Assembly (NCBI GenBank): GCA_963765625.1
Contig: CAVXXD010000006.1
Coordinates: 372,001-436,000 of the forward strand
DNA: 64,000 nt
Direction: 5' to 3'
From: CAVXXD01 sp963765625
Lineage (GTDB): Bacteria; Actinomycetota; Geothermincolia; Geothermincolales; Geothermincolaceae
Part shown: one piece after another, positions 48,880 through 56,726 of the stretch
Layout of the letters: every line of letters begins with the position of its first letter
How positions within the stretch are numbered: the first letter of the stretch is position 1
Notes under the pieces: generated by a model
The model's database searches: none
What the model was told of the DNA's origin: nothing
Seen by the model: the letters and a program-made list of their open reading frames with translations, nothing else
Position numbers and translations under genes: made by a program

Positions 48880-49072
48880 CTCCCCCTTTTTTCTACGTAC
48901 CGAACTGGGTTTCACTGAAGGTGATCGCATGACAGTCGAAAGCATTGCATCATCTACCAACTCCAACACCCTGCCACCGAGAAACGCTGTTGCCTTTCTT
49001 AGCGGTAAGATATTGGCTAGAAGGAGAGCAGATGCAAGATGTTCGTTTAGCCTAACAAGGAAGGGGGGTCGG

Positions 49073-50740
49073 GTGGAAACACCGGAGTGGTGGCGCGAGG
49101 CGGTCTTTTATCAGGTGTACGTGCGCAGCTTCCTCGACTCGGATTCAGACGGGGTAGGAGACCTTCCCGGGCTCATCGGCAAGTTGGACTACCTGAAGTC
49201 CCTGGGGGTGGACGCCCTCTGGCTCACCCCCGTCCATCCCTCGCCCGACCGCGACTTCGGTTATGACGTCAGCGACTACCTCTCCATCCACCCGGCCTAT
49301 GGCGGCATGGGCGACTTCGAACGGCTGCTGGCTGAGGCGCATGCCCGCGGCATCCGGGTCATCCTGGATTTCGTCCTCAATCACACCTCCGAGGAGCACC
49401 CCTGGTTCATCGAGTCCCGTTCATCGCGGGACAACCCCTGGCGCGACTGGTATATCTGGCGGGACGGGAGACCGTCAGGCAGGCCTCCCAACCGTTGGAT
49501 GAACCGGGTCTTCGGCAGCGCCTGGGAGTTTGACCCCCGCACCGGCCTGTATTATTACCACGCCTTCTTACGCTGCCAGCCCGACCTCGACTGGCGCAAC
49601 CCCGAGGTGAGGGAAGCCATGTTCGAGACGGCCCGCTTCTGGCTAGACCGGGGGGTGGACGGCTTCCGCCTGGACCTGGTCAATCACCTGGTGGAGGACG
49701 ACCGGCTGCGGGACAACCCGTGGCGCAATCCCCTGCGGGGATTCCGGGGTGTCCAGCAATTAGTCCCCTACGAGTGGCAGGAGCACCTCTGGGACCGGGA
49801 CCGCCCCGAGACCCACCAGGTCCTAAGGGAACTGCGCCGGGTGACTGAGGAATACCCTGAGCGGGTGCTGGTGGGCGAGGCGGCCACCTTCGAACGCGAA
49901 GCCGCCGCGGCCTTCTACGGCCAGGGAGGTGACGAACTCCAGCTGGTCTTCAACTTCGACTACTTCACATGCCCCTTCTCAGCGCAGGCGTGGCGGAGGG
50001 CGGTAGAGGGGTGGGAGCGGGCGCTGCCCGAGGGAGCCTGGCCTTGCCTGGCCCTCTCCAACCACGACCAGCCCCGGCACGCCGGCCGCTTCGGCGGCAG
50101 CTTCCTGGGCTACGGCGCCTCGCGCTTCGCGCCCTGGCGTGCGCGGGTGGCGGCGACCCTGCTGCTCACGCTGCGGGGCACGCCTTTCCTCTACTACGGC
50201 GAGGAGATCGGCATGCCCAACGCGCCGGTGTGGCCATGGGAGGTGCGAGACCCGGCGGGGCGCATCGCCTGGCCGATCTACCAGGGGCGAGATATGTGCC
50301 GCACCCCCATGCGCTGGGACTCCACGCCCAGTGCTGGCTTCAGCAACGGGCGTCCCTGGCTCAGGCCGGGGCCGATGCCCGCGGAGGGCGGCGTGGCCGA
50401 GCAGGAGCGCGACCCCCACTCCCTGCTCAACTGCTACCGTGAGCTCATCCGCCTGCGCCGGTCGCGGCCGGCGTTCCGCCTCGGTGAGCAGCATTTCGTT
50501 GAGCAGGTGCCACGGGGCTGCCTGGCCTGGCTGAGGGAGCACGAAGACGACGCGGTGCTGGTGGTCCTGAACTTCAAGCCCGGCGCCAGCAACCTCGGTG
50601 AGCTGCTGGATGATCCGCTTGTCGGGCGCTTCTCGCGGTGCCGGGTGCTTTTCAGCTCCTACGGACGGCCTCCCGAACCCGTCGACCTGCGATGCGCCAA
50701 GCTGCTGCCCCACGAGGCCCTGGTACTCGAGCCCGCCTGA
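49073..50740 (+). CDS. GH13 alpha-glucosidase (oligo-1,6-glucosidase/trehalose-6-phosphate hydrolase type)
   Basis: About 555 residues from GTG 49073 (GGGGGG upstream); the frame is open 144 bases further but without family character. The four GH13 regions are present: RVILDFVLNHTSEEH (I), GFRLDLVNHL with the nucleophile Asp (II), VLVGEAATFE with the acid/base Glu (III) and LSNHDQPRHAGRFGG (IV). WWREAVFYQVYVRSFLDSDS is the typical start of the barrel. It is cytoplasmic and would split alpha-glucosides from glycogen, trehalose or isomalto-oligosaccharides. It stands alone, with no sugar transporter near. Confidence 0.9.
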   Translation: METPEWWREAVFYQVYVRSFLDSDSDGVGDLPGLIGKLDYLKSLGVDALWLTPVHPSPDRDFGYDVSDYLSIHPAYGGMGDFERLLAEAHARGIRVILDFVLNHTSEEHPWFIESRSSRDNPWRDWYIWRDGRPSGRPPNRWMNRVFGSAWEFDPRTGLYYYHAFLRCQPDLDWRNPEVREAMFETARFWLDRGVDGFRLDLVNHLVEDDRLRDNPWRNPLRGFRGVQQLVPYEWQEHLWDRDRPETHQVLRELRRVTEEYPERVLVGEAATFEREAAAAFYGQGGDELQLVFNFDYFTCPFSAQAWRRAVEGWERALPEGAWPCLALSNHDQPRHAGRFGGSFLGYGASRFAPWRARVAATLLLTLRGTPFLYYGEEIGMPNAPVWPWEVRDPAGRIAWPIYQGRDMCRTPMRWDSTPSAGFSNGRPWLRPGPMPAEGGVAEQERDPHSLLNCYRELIRLRRSRPAFRLGEQHFVEQVPRGCLAWLREHEDDAVLVVLNFKPGASNLGELLDDPLVGRFSRCRVLFSSYGRPPEPVDLRCAKLLPHEALVLEPA

Positions 50741-50765
50741 TAGCCCGTCAAACCGGGGGGCTTTG

Positions 50766-50786
50766 ACACCCAACGGTTTTCAAGAC
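50766..50786 (-). repeat. 18-bp remnant of tRNA-Ser anticodon region
   Basis: CCCAACGGTTTTCAAGAC at 50769-50786 is identical to the tRNA-Ser gene (variable-arm/anticodon side) at 55134-55221, with unrelated flanks. It lies directly before the HepT gene and may mark the left end of the first inserted segment, though 18 bp alone is weak. Confidence 0.35.
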
Positions 50787-50795
50787 ATCTGGACT

Positions 50796-51140
50796 CTACA
50801 CGTCCTTGGAAATGAGTTCCGCAACGTTGTCTCTCAGGGACGGGATATCTTCCTGTACCGTTTGCCAGATTATCTCGAGATCAACTCCAAAATACTCATG
50901 AATGAGCTTATTCCGCATGCTCATCATCTTCTCCCAAGGAATCAAGGGGTTCTCTTCCTTGACGGAGTCCGGAATGGTTCTTGCAGATTCACCTATGACC
51001 TCGATGCTCCTGATAACCGCATTGACAGTCTTCTTATCTTCAGCGAAGCTCTTATAACTCATGCCCTTGATGAAGCTTTGGATGTCATCGATTGATTCGA
51101 GGATATCTTGAAGATAGTCGAGATAGTCTCTGCGCCTCAT
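50796..51140 (-). CDS. hepT: HepT-like toxin (HEPN RNase), DUF86
   Basis: 114 residues. RRRDYLDYLQDILESIDDIQ at the start and AVIRSIEVIGESARTIPD are HepT family marks; MRNKLIHEYFGVDLEIIWQT holds the R-x4-H-x-Y catalytic HEPN motif. It overlaps its MntA partner by 4 bases, with MntA first in the transcript. In this toxin-antitoxin type (VII) MntA inactivates HepT by adding AMP to the motif tyrosine. The pair lies in the tRNA-Ser-associated accessory region. Confidence 0.88.
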   Translation of the reverse strand: MRRRDYLDYLQDILESIDDIQSFIKGMSYKSFAEDKKTVNAVIRSIEVIGESARTIPDSVKEENPLIPWEKMMSMRNKLIHEYFGVDLEIIWQTVQEDIPSLRDNVAELISKDV

Positions 51141-51430
51141 ACTGGGACCATTTCCTGAAGGATGCTTTGGCCTATTCTCGGCTTCAATGCCTTCTTGGAT
51201 ACCAGGTCGACTTTCACGCCTAATGTGTTGGAGAGGTATTCCTCAAGCTCAATAAACTGGAAAAGTCCGATCGGTTTGCTGAACTCCACCAGGATATCGA
51301 GATCGCTTTCCTCGCCTTGTTCACCCTTTACGTATGAACCAAACAAGGCGATCTCTTTAACAGAGTAGTCCCCCTTTAAGACCCCTTTTTTCTCTTTAAT
51401 GATTCCCTTAAGCTCTTCGATATTCTTCAT
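51137..51430 (-). CDS. mntA: MntA-like minimal nucleotidyltransferase antitoxin
   Basis: 97 residues from ATG 51430; TTG 51445 is an alternative. IALFGSYVKGEQGEESDLDI with GSx(10)DxD is the nucleotidyltransferase active site, followed by the third acidic residue in VKVDLVSKKAL. Size and order (nucleotidyltransferase then HepT) are those of type VII toxin-antitoxin pairs. Expected to adenylylate the HepT HEPN motif. Confidence 0.88.
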   Translation of the reverse strand: MKNIEELKGIIKEKKGVLKGDYSVKEIALFGSYVKGEQGEESDLDILVEFSKPIGLFQFIELEEYLSNTLGVKVDLVSKKALKPRIGQSILQEMVPV

Positions 51431-51519
51431 CGTTCCGCCATCCAATCAGGCTAGTCTTTCTTGTTATTGATTATACAGCAACTCCATGAAGCGGGGCTTG
51501 CTTCGAAGTGCCTAAATAG

Positions 51520-51575
51520 TGGCGGAGGGGCCGGGATTCGAACCCGGGGGACCTTGCGGCCCAACGATTTTCAAG
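51520..51575 (-). repeat. 56-bp 3' copy of tRNA-Ser (attachment-site scar 1)
   Basis: The stretch matches the tRNA-Ser gene from the anticodon loop (CTTGAA) to CCA with two differences (a G for T in the variable arm, an A for G near the anticodon). The flank outside the CCA (GCTTCGAAGTGCCTAAATAG) also resembles that of the real tRNA. It has no 5' half, so it is no gene. The neighbouring 51576-52035 contains no convincing CDS. Confidence 0.8.
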
Positions 51576-52035
51576 TGCTGGAACGTTTCGATTATGTAAT
51601 TGCTGGTCAGACGGCAAATCGCTGACCTGCGGGTTTATGGGGCCGACTCGCCTGGAGTCAGCTTGAGTTACCCTGAAGCTCCTCCTCTGGGTAGCAGTTT
51701 GGGTAGCAGTCAGGTCGCAGTTCTATCTATGGCTTTTCTTCCAGAAACGCTTGGAAATGACCTATATAGAGGTATACCCTTGAGCATTTTCGCCCGTTCT
51801 GAAGGTCTAAATACCCCCTGGGAAGAAATTTCTGAGGAAGCCTGAGTAGCATCTCCATGAATGGAATCATCTTCGAAGGTTATCCTGCTGGACGGTATAA
51901 TGTTGACAGTGGGCATATGCAAAATGTTCGATATAGGGCTTTCTCTCTACGTGCATCGTATTGGGGGTGATCGATGAGCTAATCGGGCAAGAATCATTTG
52001 ACCAAGAAAGTGATCCTATCCAGGAGGTGGAGGAA

Positions 52036-52353
52036 ATGAGAATTTTAGTCACGCACATCTATCCCACAGCATTGCTTGGAGAGTATGTAACGGCAGCGCT
52101 CAAGAACTGGCAGGAAAACCCCTTTCCCAGCTTTGTGAAGATGATAGGCCCCTTCTTCACAGTTGGTGAAGAAGGGCATAAATGCTACACCATTCTCGAG
52201 ATCGATAAGGGTAAAGAGGACGAAGCTTTCCAGATCATCAATAAACGCATAATAAATTTCTACCCGATTCAAGGCTTCAGGCACAGAGAAGAGAGATTGG
52301 CGACCATGGAGGAAGGCGCTGCATTGTTAAATATTGAAGCACCCTCACGCTAG
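52036..52353 (+). CDS. 105-residue protein of unknown function, dimeric alpha/beta barrel-like pattern
   Basis: ATG 52036 follows AGGAGGTGGAGG; the frame is open 75 bases further but without a site. MRILVTHIYPTALLGEYVTA, then FTVGEEGHKCYTILEIDKGK and EAFQIINKRIINFYPIQGFR give a strand-helix-strand-strand-helix-strand order as in ABM/EthD-type monooxygenase-like dimers. No catalytic residue is evident. It is followed 17 bases later by a small membrane-protein gene, in a segment between two tRNA-Ser scars, so it is probably horizontally acquired. Confidence 0.6.
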   Translation: MRILVTHIYPTALLGEYVTAALKNWQENPFPSFVKMIGPFFTVGEEGHKCYTILEIDKGKEDEAFQIINKRIINFYPIQGFRHREERLATMEEGAALLNIEAPSR

Positions 52354-52370
52354 ACTCCAGAGGAACCTAT

Positions 52371-52646
52371 ATGCATGAGAGCCAGTGGCCCTTACTGGTC
52401 GGGTCAATTTATTCTTTTATTTTGAGCATAGTGTTCTGGGTAGTCCTCCGCCCAAAGGTAGGAACATGGAAACCAAAGCCTGATGGGTATGCTCACAAAT
52501 TATTTAAACCGTTCGAAATGACAGGCAAGCAATACGATGAGGGGTACTTAAAATTTGCCAAATCTCATATTTCCTTTATGGGCATCTTCTTTTTCATCAT
52601 GAGCATTGTTATGATGGTTGGTTTTGTAGCCATGTTCTTTAAGTAA
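52371..52646 (+). CDS. 91-residue membrane protein, two transmembrane segments
   Basis: ATG 52371 with GAGGAAC upstream. Hydrophobic segments at residues 7-27 (LLVGSIYSFILSIVFWVVL) and 68-89 (SFMGIFFFIMSIVMMVGFVA) flank a basic soluble loop with TWKPKPDGYAHKLFKPFEMT. No family recognised. It is the second gene of the small cargo between scars 1 and 2 and has lower GC than its surroundings. Confidence 0.6.
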   Translation: MHESQWPLLVGSIYSFILSIVFWVVLRPKVGTWKPKPDGYAHKLFKPFEMTGKQYDEGYLKFAKSHISFMGIFFFIMSIVMMVGFVAMFFK

Positions 52647-52730
52647 GCCTAATTCGCCTTGAACATCCTCCCGTGGGTAGCAGTCTGGTTAGCGGTCGTG
52701 ATTTCGATCTTTTGCTTGCATGGGTGAAAG

Positions 52731-52786
52731 TGGCGGAGGGGCCGGGATTCGAACCCGGGGGACCTTACGGCCCAACGGTTTTCAAG
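52731..52786 (-). repeat. 56-bp 3' copy of tRNA-Ser (attachment-site scar 2)
   Basis: Identical to the tRNA-Ser gene from CCA to the anticodon loop except for one base in the variable arm, and with exactly the same inner boundary (TTTTCAAG) as scar 1. TTTTGCTTG upstream of the CCA end repeats the flank of the real gene. This shared boundary is what a site-specific recombinase using the tRNA 3' end would leave. The remaining intergenic sequence to 52929 shows nothing else. Confidence 0.82.
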
Positions 52787-52929
52787 TGCGGCAAAAGTTC
52801 ATTCCTGAATAGAATATCGCTAATAAAAGCGGGGCTGCATAGAAGAGAGGCGCCTATTATCTCAACATAACGGCTTTCATATATTGAAGAAACTCTAATC
52901 TTCGTTGGCCCTCTTCATTATCCTCATAT

Positions 52930-53763
52930 TCATCTCCCGGAAATATGACTCCGGCCACGCTTCGACTTTCCCTTATCTGGACGAAACACGTCTCGGCGCA
53001 ATATGCCGTAGGCGTCGAAGCTGGAGCGTACGGTGAAGAGCACAGTGAGGGAAACGCTCAGGGTCACCGAAACGAAGATCACCACCATGATGGCCAGCTG
53101 ATACTTGATGGCGGTAATCGGGCTGGAGCCGCCGAGTATCTGGCCGGTCATCATGCCGGGCAGGAAAACCAGGCCGATGGTGGCCATATTGGCGATGGTC
53201 GGGCGCAGGGCAGTTGTGAGCGACTGGCGGAAGTAGGGTACCAGGGCTTCGAAGCGGCTTGCCCCGAGGGCCAGGTCGTAACGGTAGCGGTTATCGTCGC
53301 GCCGGATGCTCTGGTAGAACTGGCTGATGCCGACAATGTTTCCGCCCAGGCAGTTGCCCAGCAGCATTCCTCCGACAGCGATGAGGTACCTGGCGTCAAG
53401 GATGTCGTCCAGGCGGACCACCACGGCGTTGAAGTAGAGCAGGACCGCCAGGGTGGAGAGGACGAAGGATGCCATCGTCGGCAGGACGAAACGGCGGCGA
53501 CTGAGCTTGCTGGATCCGATGACCGAGAAGGCGGCGAAGATGATCATGACCAGCACCCAGGCCAGGTTTATCCAGCCATTGTTCAGATTGAAAAGGTACT
53601 CCAGGAAGATTCCGACCAGTACCAGCTGCACTGTCATGCGCAGCAGTGAGACAACCGTGTCCCTGGCGATCCTGACCTTGAGGGCGAGAAAGACGGCAAG
53701 GGGGATCACCATCAGCAGCAGGCACAGCGCCAGCGAAAGGTAGGAGATGTCCTGCGCTCCCAT
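52930..53763 (-). CDS. FetB-like ABC transporter permease (UPF0014)
   Basis: 277 residues from ATG 53763, overlapping the FetA-like stop by one base. Seven hydrophobic segments; YLIAVGGMLLGNCLGGNIVG and YDLALGASRFEALVPYFRQS (the EAA-like coupling helix) with GLVFLPGMMTGQILGGSSPI are signatures of the YbbM/FetB permease family. In E. coli FetAB exports iron and protects from oxidative stress. With the ATPase and a PadR regulator it forms a complete minus-strand operon between tRNA-Ser scar 2 and the tRNA-Ser gene. Confidence 0.85.
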   Translation of the reverse strand: MGAQDISYLSLALCLLLMVIPLAVFLALKVRIARDTVVSLLRMTVQLVLVGIFLEYLFNLNNGWINLAWVLVMIIFAAFSVIGSSKLSRRRFVLPTMASFVLSTLAVLLYFNAVVVRLDDILDARYLIAVGGMLLGNCLGGNIVGISQFYQSIRRDDNRYRYDLALGASRFEALVPYFRQSLTTALRPTIANMATIGLVFLPGMMTGQILGGSSPITAIKYQLAIMVVIFVSVTLSVSLTVLFTVRSSFDAYGILRRDVFRPDKGKSKRGRSHISGR

Positions 53764-54398
53764 CACTCCACCCCCATCTCAATCACACTCATCCTCCCAC
53801 CCTCCAGCCAGGTGTGGTCATGGGAGACGGAGAGCACAGTCCATTCATCCCGCCCGGTGAAGTGTTCGACCACCCTGCGCTTCATCGGCGCGTCCAGTGC
53901 CGAAGTGGTCTCGTCCAGCAGGAAGATGTCGCGGTGCAGCAGCAAAGCCAGGGCCAAGGCCACCCGCTGGCGCTCCCCTCCTGAAAGGTCGGTAATCTCC
54001 TTTCGTAAGATCTCCGGTTCGAGATCGAAGAGCGCTAGCGCAGCGTCCAGGTCCTGCCGCGACGGCTGCAGCGGAAGATTGACCTTGTAGCGCATGGTCC
54101 GCTCGACCAGGTCCTCCACCCGCCCCGCCGCAATGTCTAAATCCTGGCTAACGTAGGCCGCCCTGCGGCGTACCTCCCAGGCTGCCGAGGGGTCGAGAGG
54201 GCGGCCCTCGAAGAAGACACCGCCGGAGTCCGGCACCGCGAAACCAAGTAGCATCCGCAGCAAGGTGGACTTGCCGATGCCTGATTTGCCGTAGATGAGC
54301 ACCTTCTCCCCTCGTTTCACCTCCAAGTTGAAATCACGCAGGACCTCGACCCCGTCGTATTCAACATTGACATCTCGAAAGGAGAACAGCACGCTCAC
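53763..54398 (-). CDS. FetA-like ABC transporter ATP-binding protein
   Basis: 211 residues. Walker A IYGKSGIGKSTLLRMLLGFA, the Q-loop in YVSQDLDI, ABC signature LSGGERQRVALALALL, Walker B DIFLLDETTSALD and the H-loop VSHDHTW are all present. It overlaps the PadR gene by four bases and the permease by one, so the three are co-translated. It should energise the FetB-like permease. Confidence 0.9.
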   Translation of the reverse strand: MSVLFSFRDVNVEYDGVEVLRDFNLEVKRGEKVLIYGKSGIGKSTLLRMLLGFAVPDSGGVFFEGRPLDPSAAWEVRRRAAYVSQDLDIAAGRVEDLVERTMRYKVNLPLQPSRQDLDAALALFDLEPEILRKEITDLSGGERQRVALALALLLHRDIFLLDETTSALDAPMKRRVVEHFTGRDEWTVLSVSHDHTWLEGGRMSVIEMGVE

Positions 54399-54709
54399 CT
54401 CTCGCCTCCCCTGTCCAGCAGCACTTCGTCCACCAGTTCCTGGATCTTCCGGCGCGCCTCCTTCAAGGCTCTGCCGCCCTTGACCGTAGCTCGGTAGTAA
54501 CGGCGTACCTTGCCGTTTACCACCCGCTTCTCGGACCGCAGATAACCGCCATCCTCCAATGAATGGAGCATGGGATAAAGCGTGCCAGGGCTTAGGCGAT
54601 AGCCGTGCCGCGATAGTTCATCTATGATCCATGCCCCGTAGACCGGCTCCTCCTCCGCATGATGGAGAATGTGGATCCGGATGAACCCCAGGAAAAAGTA
54701 TCTCTGCAT
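54395..54709 (-). CDS. PadR family transcriptional regulator
   Basis: 104 residues. The winged helix is GAWIIDELSRHGYRLSPGTL, then YPMLHSLEDGGYLRSEKRVV, the PadR signature, with a final helix (LKEARRKIQELVDEVLLDRG) for dimerisation. It is the first gene of the FetAB-like operon; a perfect dyad lies 16 bases before its start, so autorepression is likely. The inducing ligand is unknown. Confidence 0.88.
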   Translation of the reverse strand: MQRYFFLGFIRIHILHHAEEEPVYGAWIIDELSRHGYRLSPGTLYPMLHSLEDGGYLRSEKRVVNGKVRRYYRATVKGGRALKEARRKIQELVDEVLLDRGGER

Positions 54710-54724
54710 ATCGCCTTGCTCCTA

Positions 54725-54741
54725 ATATCGTATTACGATAT
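54725..54741. promoter_or_regulatory. candidate PadR operator, ATATCGTA-T-TACGATAT
   Basis: A perfect 8-bp inverted repeat with one central base lies 16-32 bases upstream of the PadR start; a further CGATATAT half-site follows at about 54749. Length and spacing fit a PadR dimer, so repression of the padR-fetAB-like operon is inferred. Confidence 0.6.
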
Positions 54742-54790
54742 CTTGCTTCGATATATTAAATCTAAAAAGGGGAAACGTCTATGTCAATCC

Positions 54791-54945
54791 CCGAATTCGT
54801 TGCTCGAGTATCTGATGAGAAACCAGGGGCAGGTCCTGACCAGAACCCAGATCATGGAGCATGTCTGGAACTATGACTATTATGCGGGCTCAAACGTGGT
54901 CGATGTATACATCCGTTACTTAAGAAAAAAGATCGACGAGGGCCG
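54791..54945 (+). pseudogene. OmpR-type response regulator fragment (DNA-binding domain)
   Basis: LLEYLMRNQGQVLTRTQIME, then HVWNYDYYAGSNVVDVYIRY and LRKKIDEG are the winged-helix effector domain of OmpR/PhoB-type regulators. The receiver domain is missing upstream and the last strand (the HTVRGVGY part) is missing downstream. The following bases to 55063 have no clear coding content. It is probably left from an inserted two-component locus next to the tRNA-Ser gene. Confidence 0.6.
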
Positions 54946-55133
54946 CAGAAGAGGACCTTCGACGCCGGAGGGCCGCCAGGTCAGATCGGCGGACCCAGAT
55001 AACCACACTCAACCCTTTTACCCTAAGGCTCTACGCCTAAACCCTTACAATATCCTCGCTTAACACGTCTAAAATTTAACACATTCTCTAGCACAGTCCG
55101 GATATCTTGCTTTTGCTTGAAGCGCTGAAATAG

Positions 55134-55221
55134 TGGCGGAGGGGCCGGGATTCGAACCCGGGGGACCTTTCGGCCCAACGGTTTTCAAGACCGCCGCATT
55201 CGTCCACTCTGCCACCCCTCC
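55134..55221 (-). tRNA. tRNA-Ser (anticodon TGA)
   Basis: 88 nt on the minus strand, from GGAGGGG at 55221 to an encoded CCA at 55134. The acceptor arm GGAGGGG pairs with CCCCTCC. The anticodon loop CTTGAAA gives TGA (codon UCA). A long variable arm, as in class II tRNAs, and the T-loop GGTTCGAATCC are present. Two further copies of its 3' 56 nt lie at 52731 and 51520, so it has served as an integration site. Confidence 0.95.
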
Positions 55222-55334
55222 GTGGTCTATGTAAGTATAGCGCAACCGCGCGCGAAATAGCGTAGCCTCAACGCCTGTATTAAAATTACGTTATGGTCGT
55301 CAAACGATAATGCGAACCGATCCGGGGGGTAAGC

Positions 55335-56726
55335 ATGAAGAAGACGATGCCGCGCTCCGCCCTGTGCCTCAACTTGTGTCTAGCCGCGCTCCTCGCCCTG
55401 TGTCTCGCAGCCGCCGGGTGTGGCGATAAATCGGCAACCGTCACTGAAGAAACCCCCGCTCCCGGCTTCGCGGAAAGGGCGCAAGCGCTGGTGGAGTCCG
55501 TCGCCGCGGGCGACTACGTCATCCCGCCGAAGGATCTCGACGCTGCTATGCGCCAGGCCGCGACGCCGGAAGCGATGCAGCAGGCCTGGGAGTCCCTACT
55601 GGGGAGTATGGGCGCTTTCAAGTCCGTCGTCTCCACCCGCCTTTCCGGGACGTCGGGCAGCGAGGTGGCCTTCGTCACCTGCTCGTTTGAGAACGGTGAG
55701 ATAGACGTCAAGGTGGTGTTCGGCGGGGGCGGCAGGATCTCCGGGTTCTTCTTCGTCCCGGTCAACAGCGAGGCTGAATACCAGCCCCCTGCCTATGTCG
55801 ACACCTCCAGTTTTACCGAGAAGGAAGTCACCGTTGGGGAGAGCGGGGAGTGGCCCCTGCCGGGGACGCTCACCCTCCCCAACGGCGAAGGTCCTTTCCC
55901 GGCCCTGGTGCTGGTGCACGGCTCTGGAGGCAACAACCGTGACGAGGGCTACGGCGCCATCGCCCCCTTCAAGGACCTGGCCTGGGGGCTGGCATCGCGC
56001 GGCATCGCCGTCCTGCGCTACGACAAGCGGACCATGGTCTACCAGGACCGGATGGCGATACTCAACGGGAACATCACCGTCAACGAAGAGGTGGTGGAGG
56101 ACGTCCTGCTGGCCGTGGAGCTGATGCACGGCATGGAGGGCATCGACCCCGACAGGATATTCGTACTGGGGCACAGCCTGGGCGGCATGCTCATCCCGCG
56201 CATAGCCACCGCCTCGCCCGAAGCCCACGGTTTCGTCATCCTGGCGGGAGCCGCCCGCCCCATAGAGGACCTCATCATGGAGCAGACGGAGTACCTCGAC
56301 TCCCTGGACGGCGTCATCACCCCGGAGGAGCAGGCCCAGCTGGACCAGCTGCGGGTGCTGGTGGAATGGATGAAAGGGCCGGAGCTCAAATCGAATACCC
56401 CTGCGTACCAGTTGATGATGGGCTTCAGTGGCCGCTACTGGCTGGACCTGCACGGCTACCAGCCAGCGGATGAAGCGAAAAGCATCGCCCGTCCCGTCCT
56501 GGTGCTGCAGGGTGAACGCGACTACCAGGTGACCATGGCCGATTTCAGCCTCTGGCAGCAAGCCCTGTCCGGCATGCCCAACGTCACCTTCATCACTTAT
56601 CCCGACCTCAACCACCTCTTCATGACCGGTACCGGCAAGAGCACGCCACAGGAGTACTCCCAGCCCGGCCACGTCTCGCAGGATGTGGTGGAGGACATCG
56701 CCGCCTTCATTACTCAGGCGTCGTAG
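55335..56726 (+). CDS. lipoprotein alpha/beta hydrolase with N-terminal DUF3887-like domain
   Basis: 463 residues. The signal ends LCLAAAGCGDK, a lipobox with Cys at about residue 29. Residues 40-135 resemble the DUF3887 small domain (PEAMQQAWESLLGSMGAFKS). From residue 165 a dienelactone-hydrolase-like fold follows: ALVLVHGSGGNNRDEGYGAI, nucleophile in FVLGHSLGGMLIPRI, acid in LQGERDYQVTMADF and His in TYPDLNHLFMTGTG. It is probably an exported esterase or peptidase-like enzyme. It ends 13 bases inside the convergent decarboxylase gene. Confidence 0.85.
   Translation: MKKTMPRSALCLNLCLAALLALCLAAAGCGDKSATVTEETPAPGFAERAQALVESVAAGDYVIPPKDLDAAMRQAATPEAMQQAWESLLGSMGAFKSVVSTRLSGTSGSEVAFVTCSFENGEIDVKVVFGGGGRISGFFFVPVNSEAEYQPPAYVDTSSFTEKEVTVGESGEWPLPGTLTLPNGEGPFPALVLVHGSGGNNRDEGYGAIAPFKDLAWGLASRGIAVLRYDKRTMVYQDRMAILNGNITVNEEVVEDVLLAVELMHGMEGIDPDRIFVLGHSLGGMLIPRIATASPEAHGFVILAGAARPIEDLIMEQTEYLDSLDGVITPEEQAQLDQLRVLVEWMKGPELKSNTPAYQLMMGFSGRYWLDLHGYQPADEAKSIARPVLVLQGERDYQVTMADFSLWQQALSGMPNVTFITYPDLNHLFMTGTGKSTPQEYSQPGHVSQDVVEDIAAFITQAS

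Noticed and set aside
51600..51845. 81-residue frame between the first tRNA scar and the 52036 gene
   Set aside because: No ribosome site, no recognisable motif, and low-complexity repeats of GGTAGCAGT; probably non-coding flank of an integrated element.
51520..52786. Additional tRNA-Ser genes
   Set aside because: Both copies lack the 5' half (acceptor 5' strand, D arm), so they cannot fold as tRNAs.
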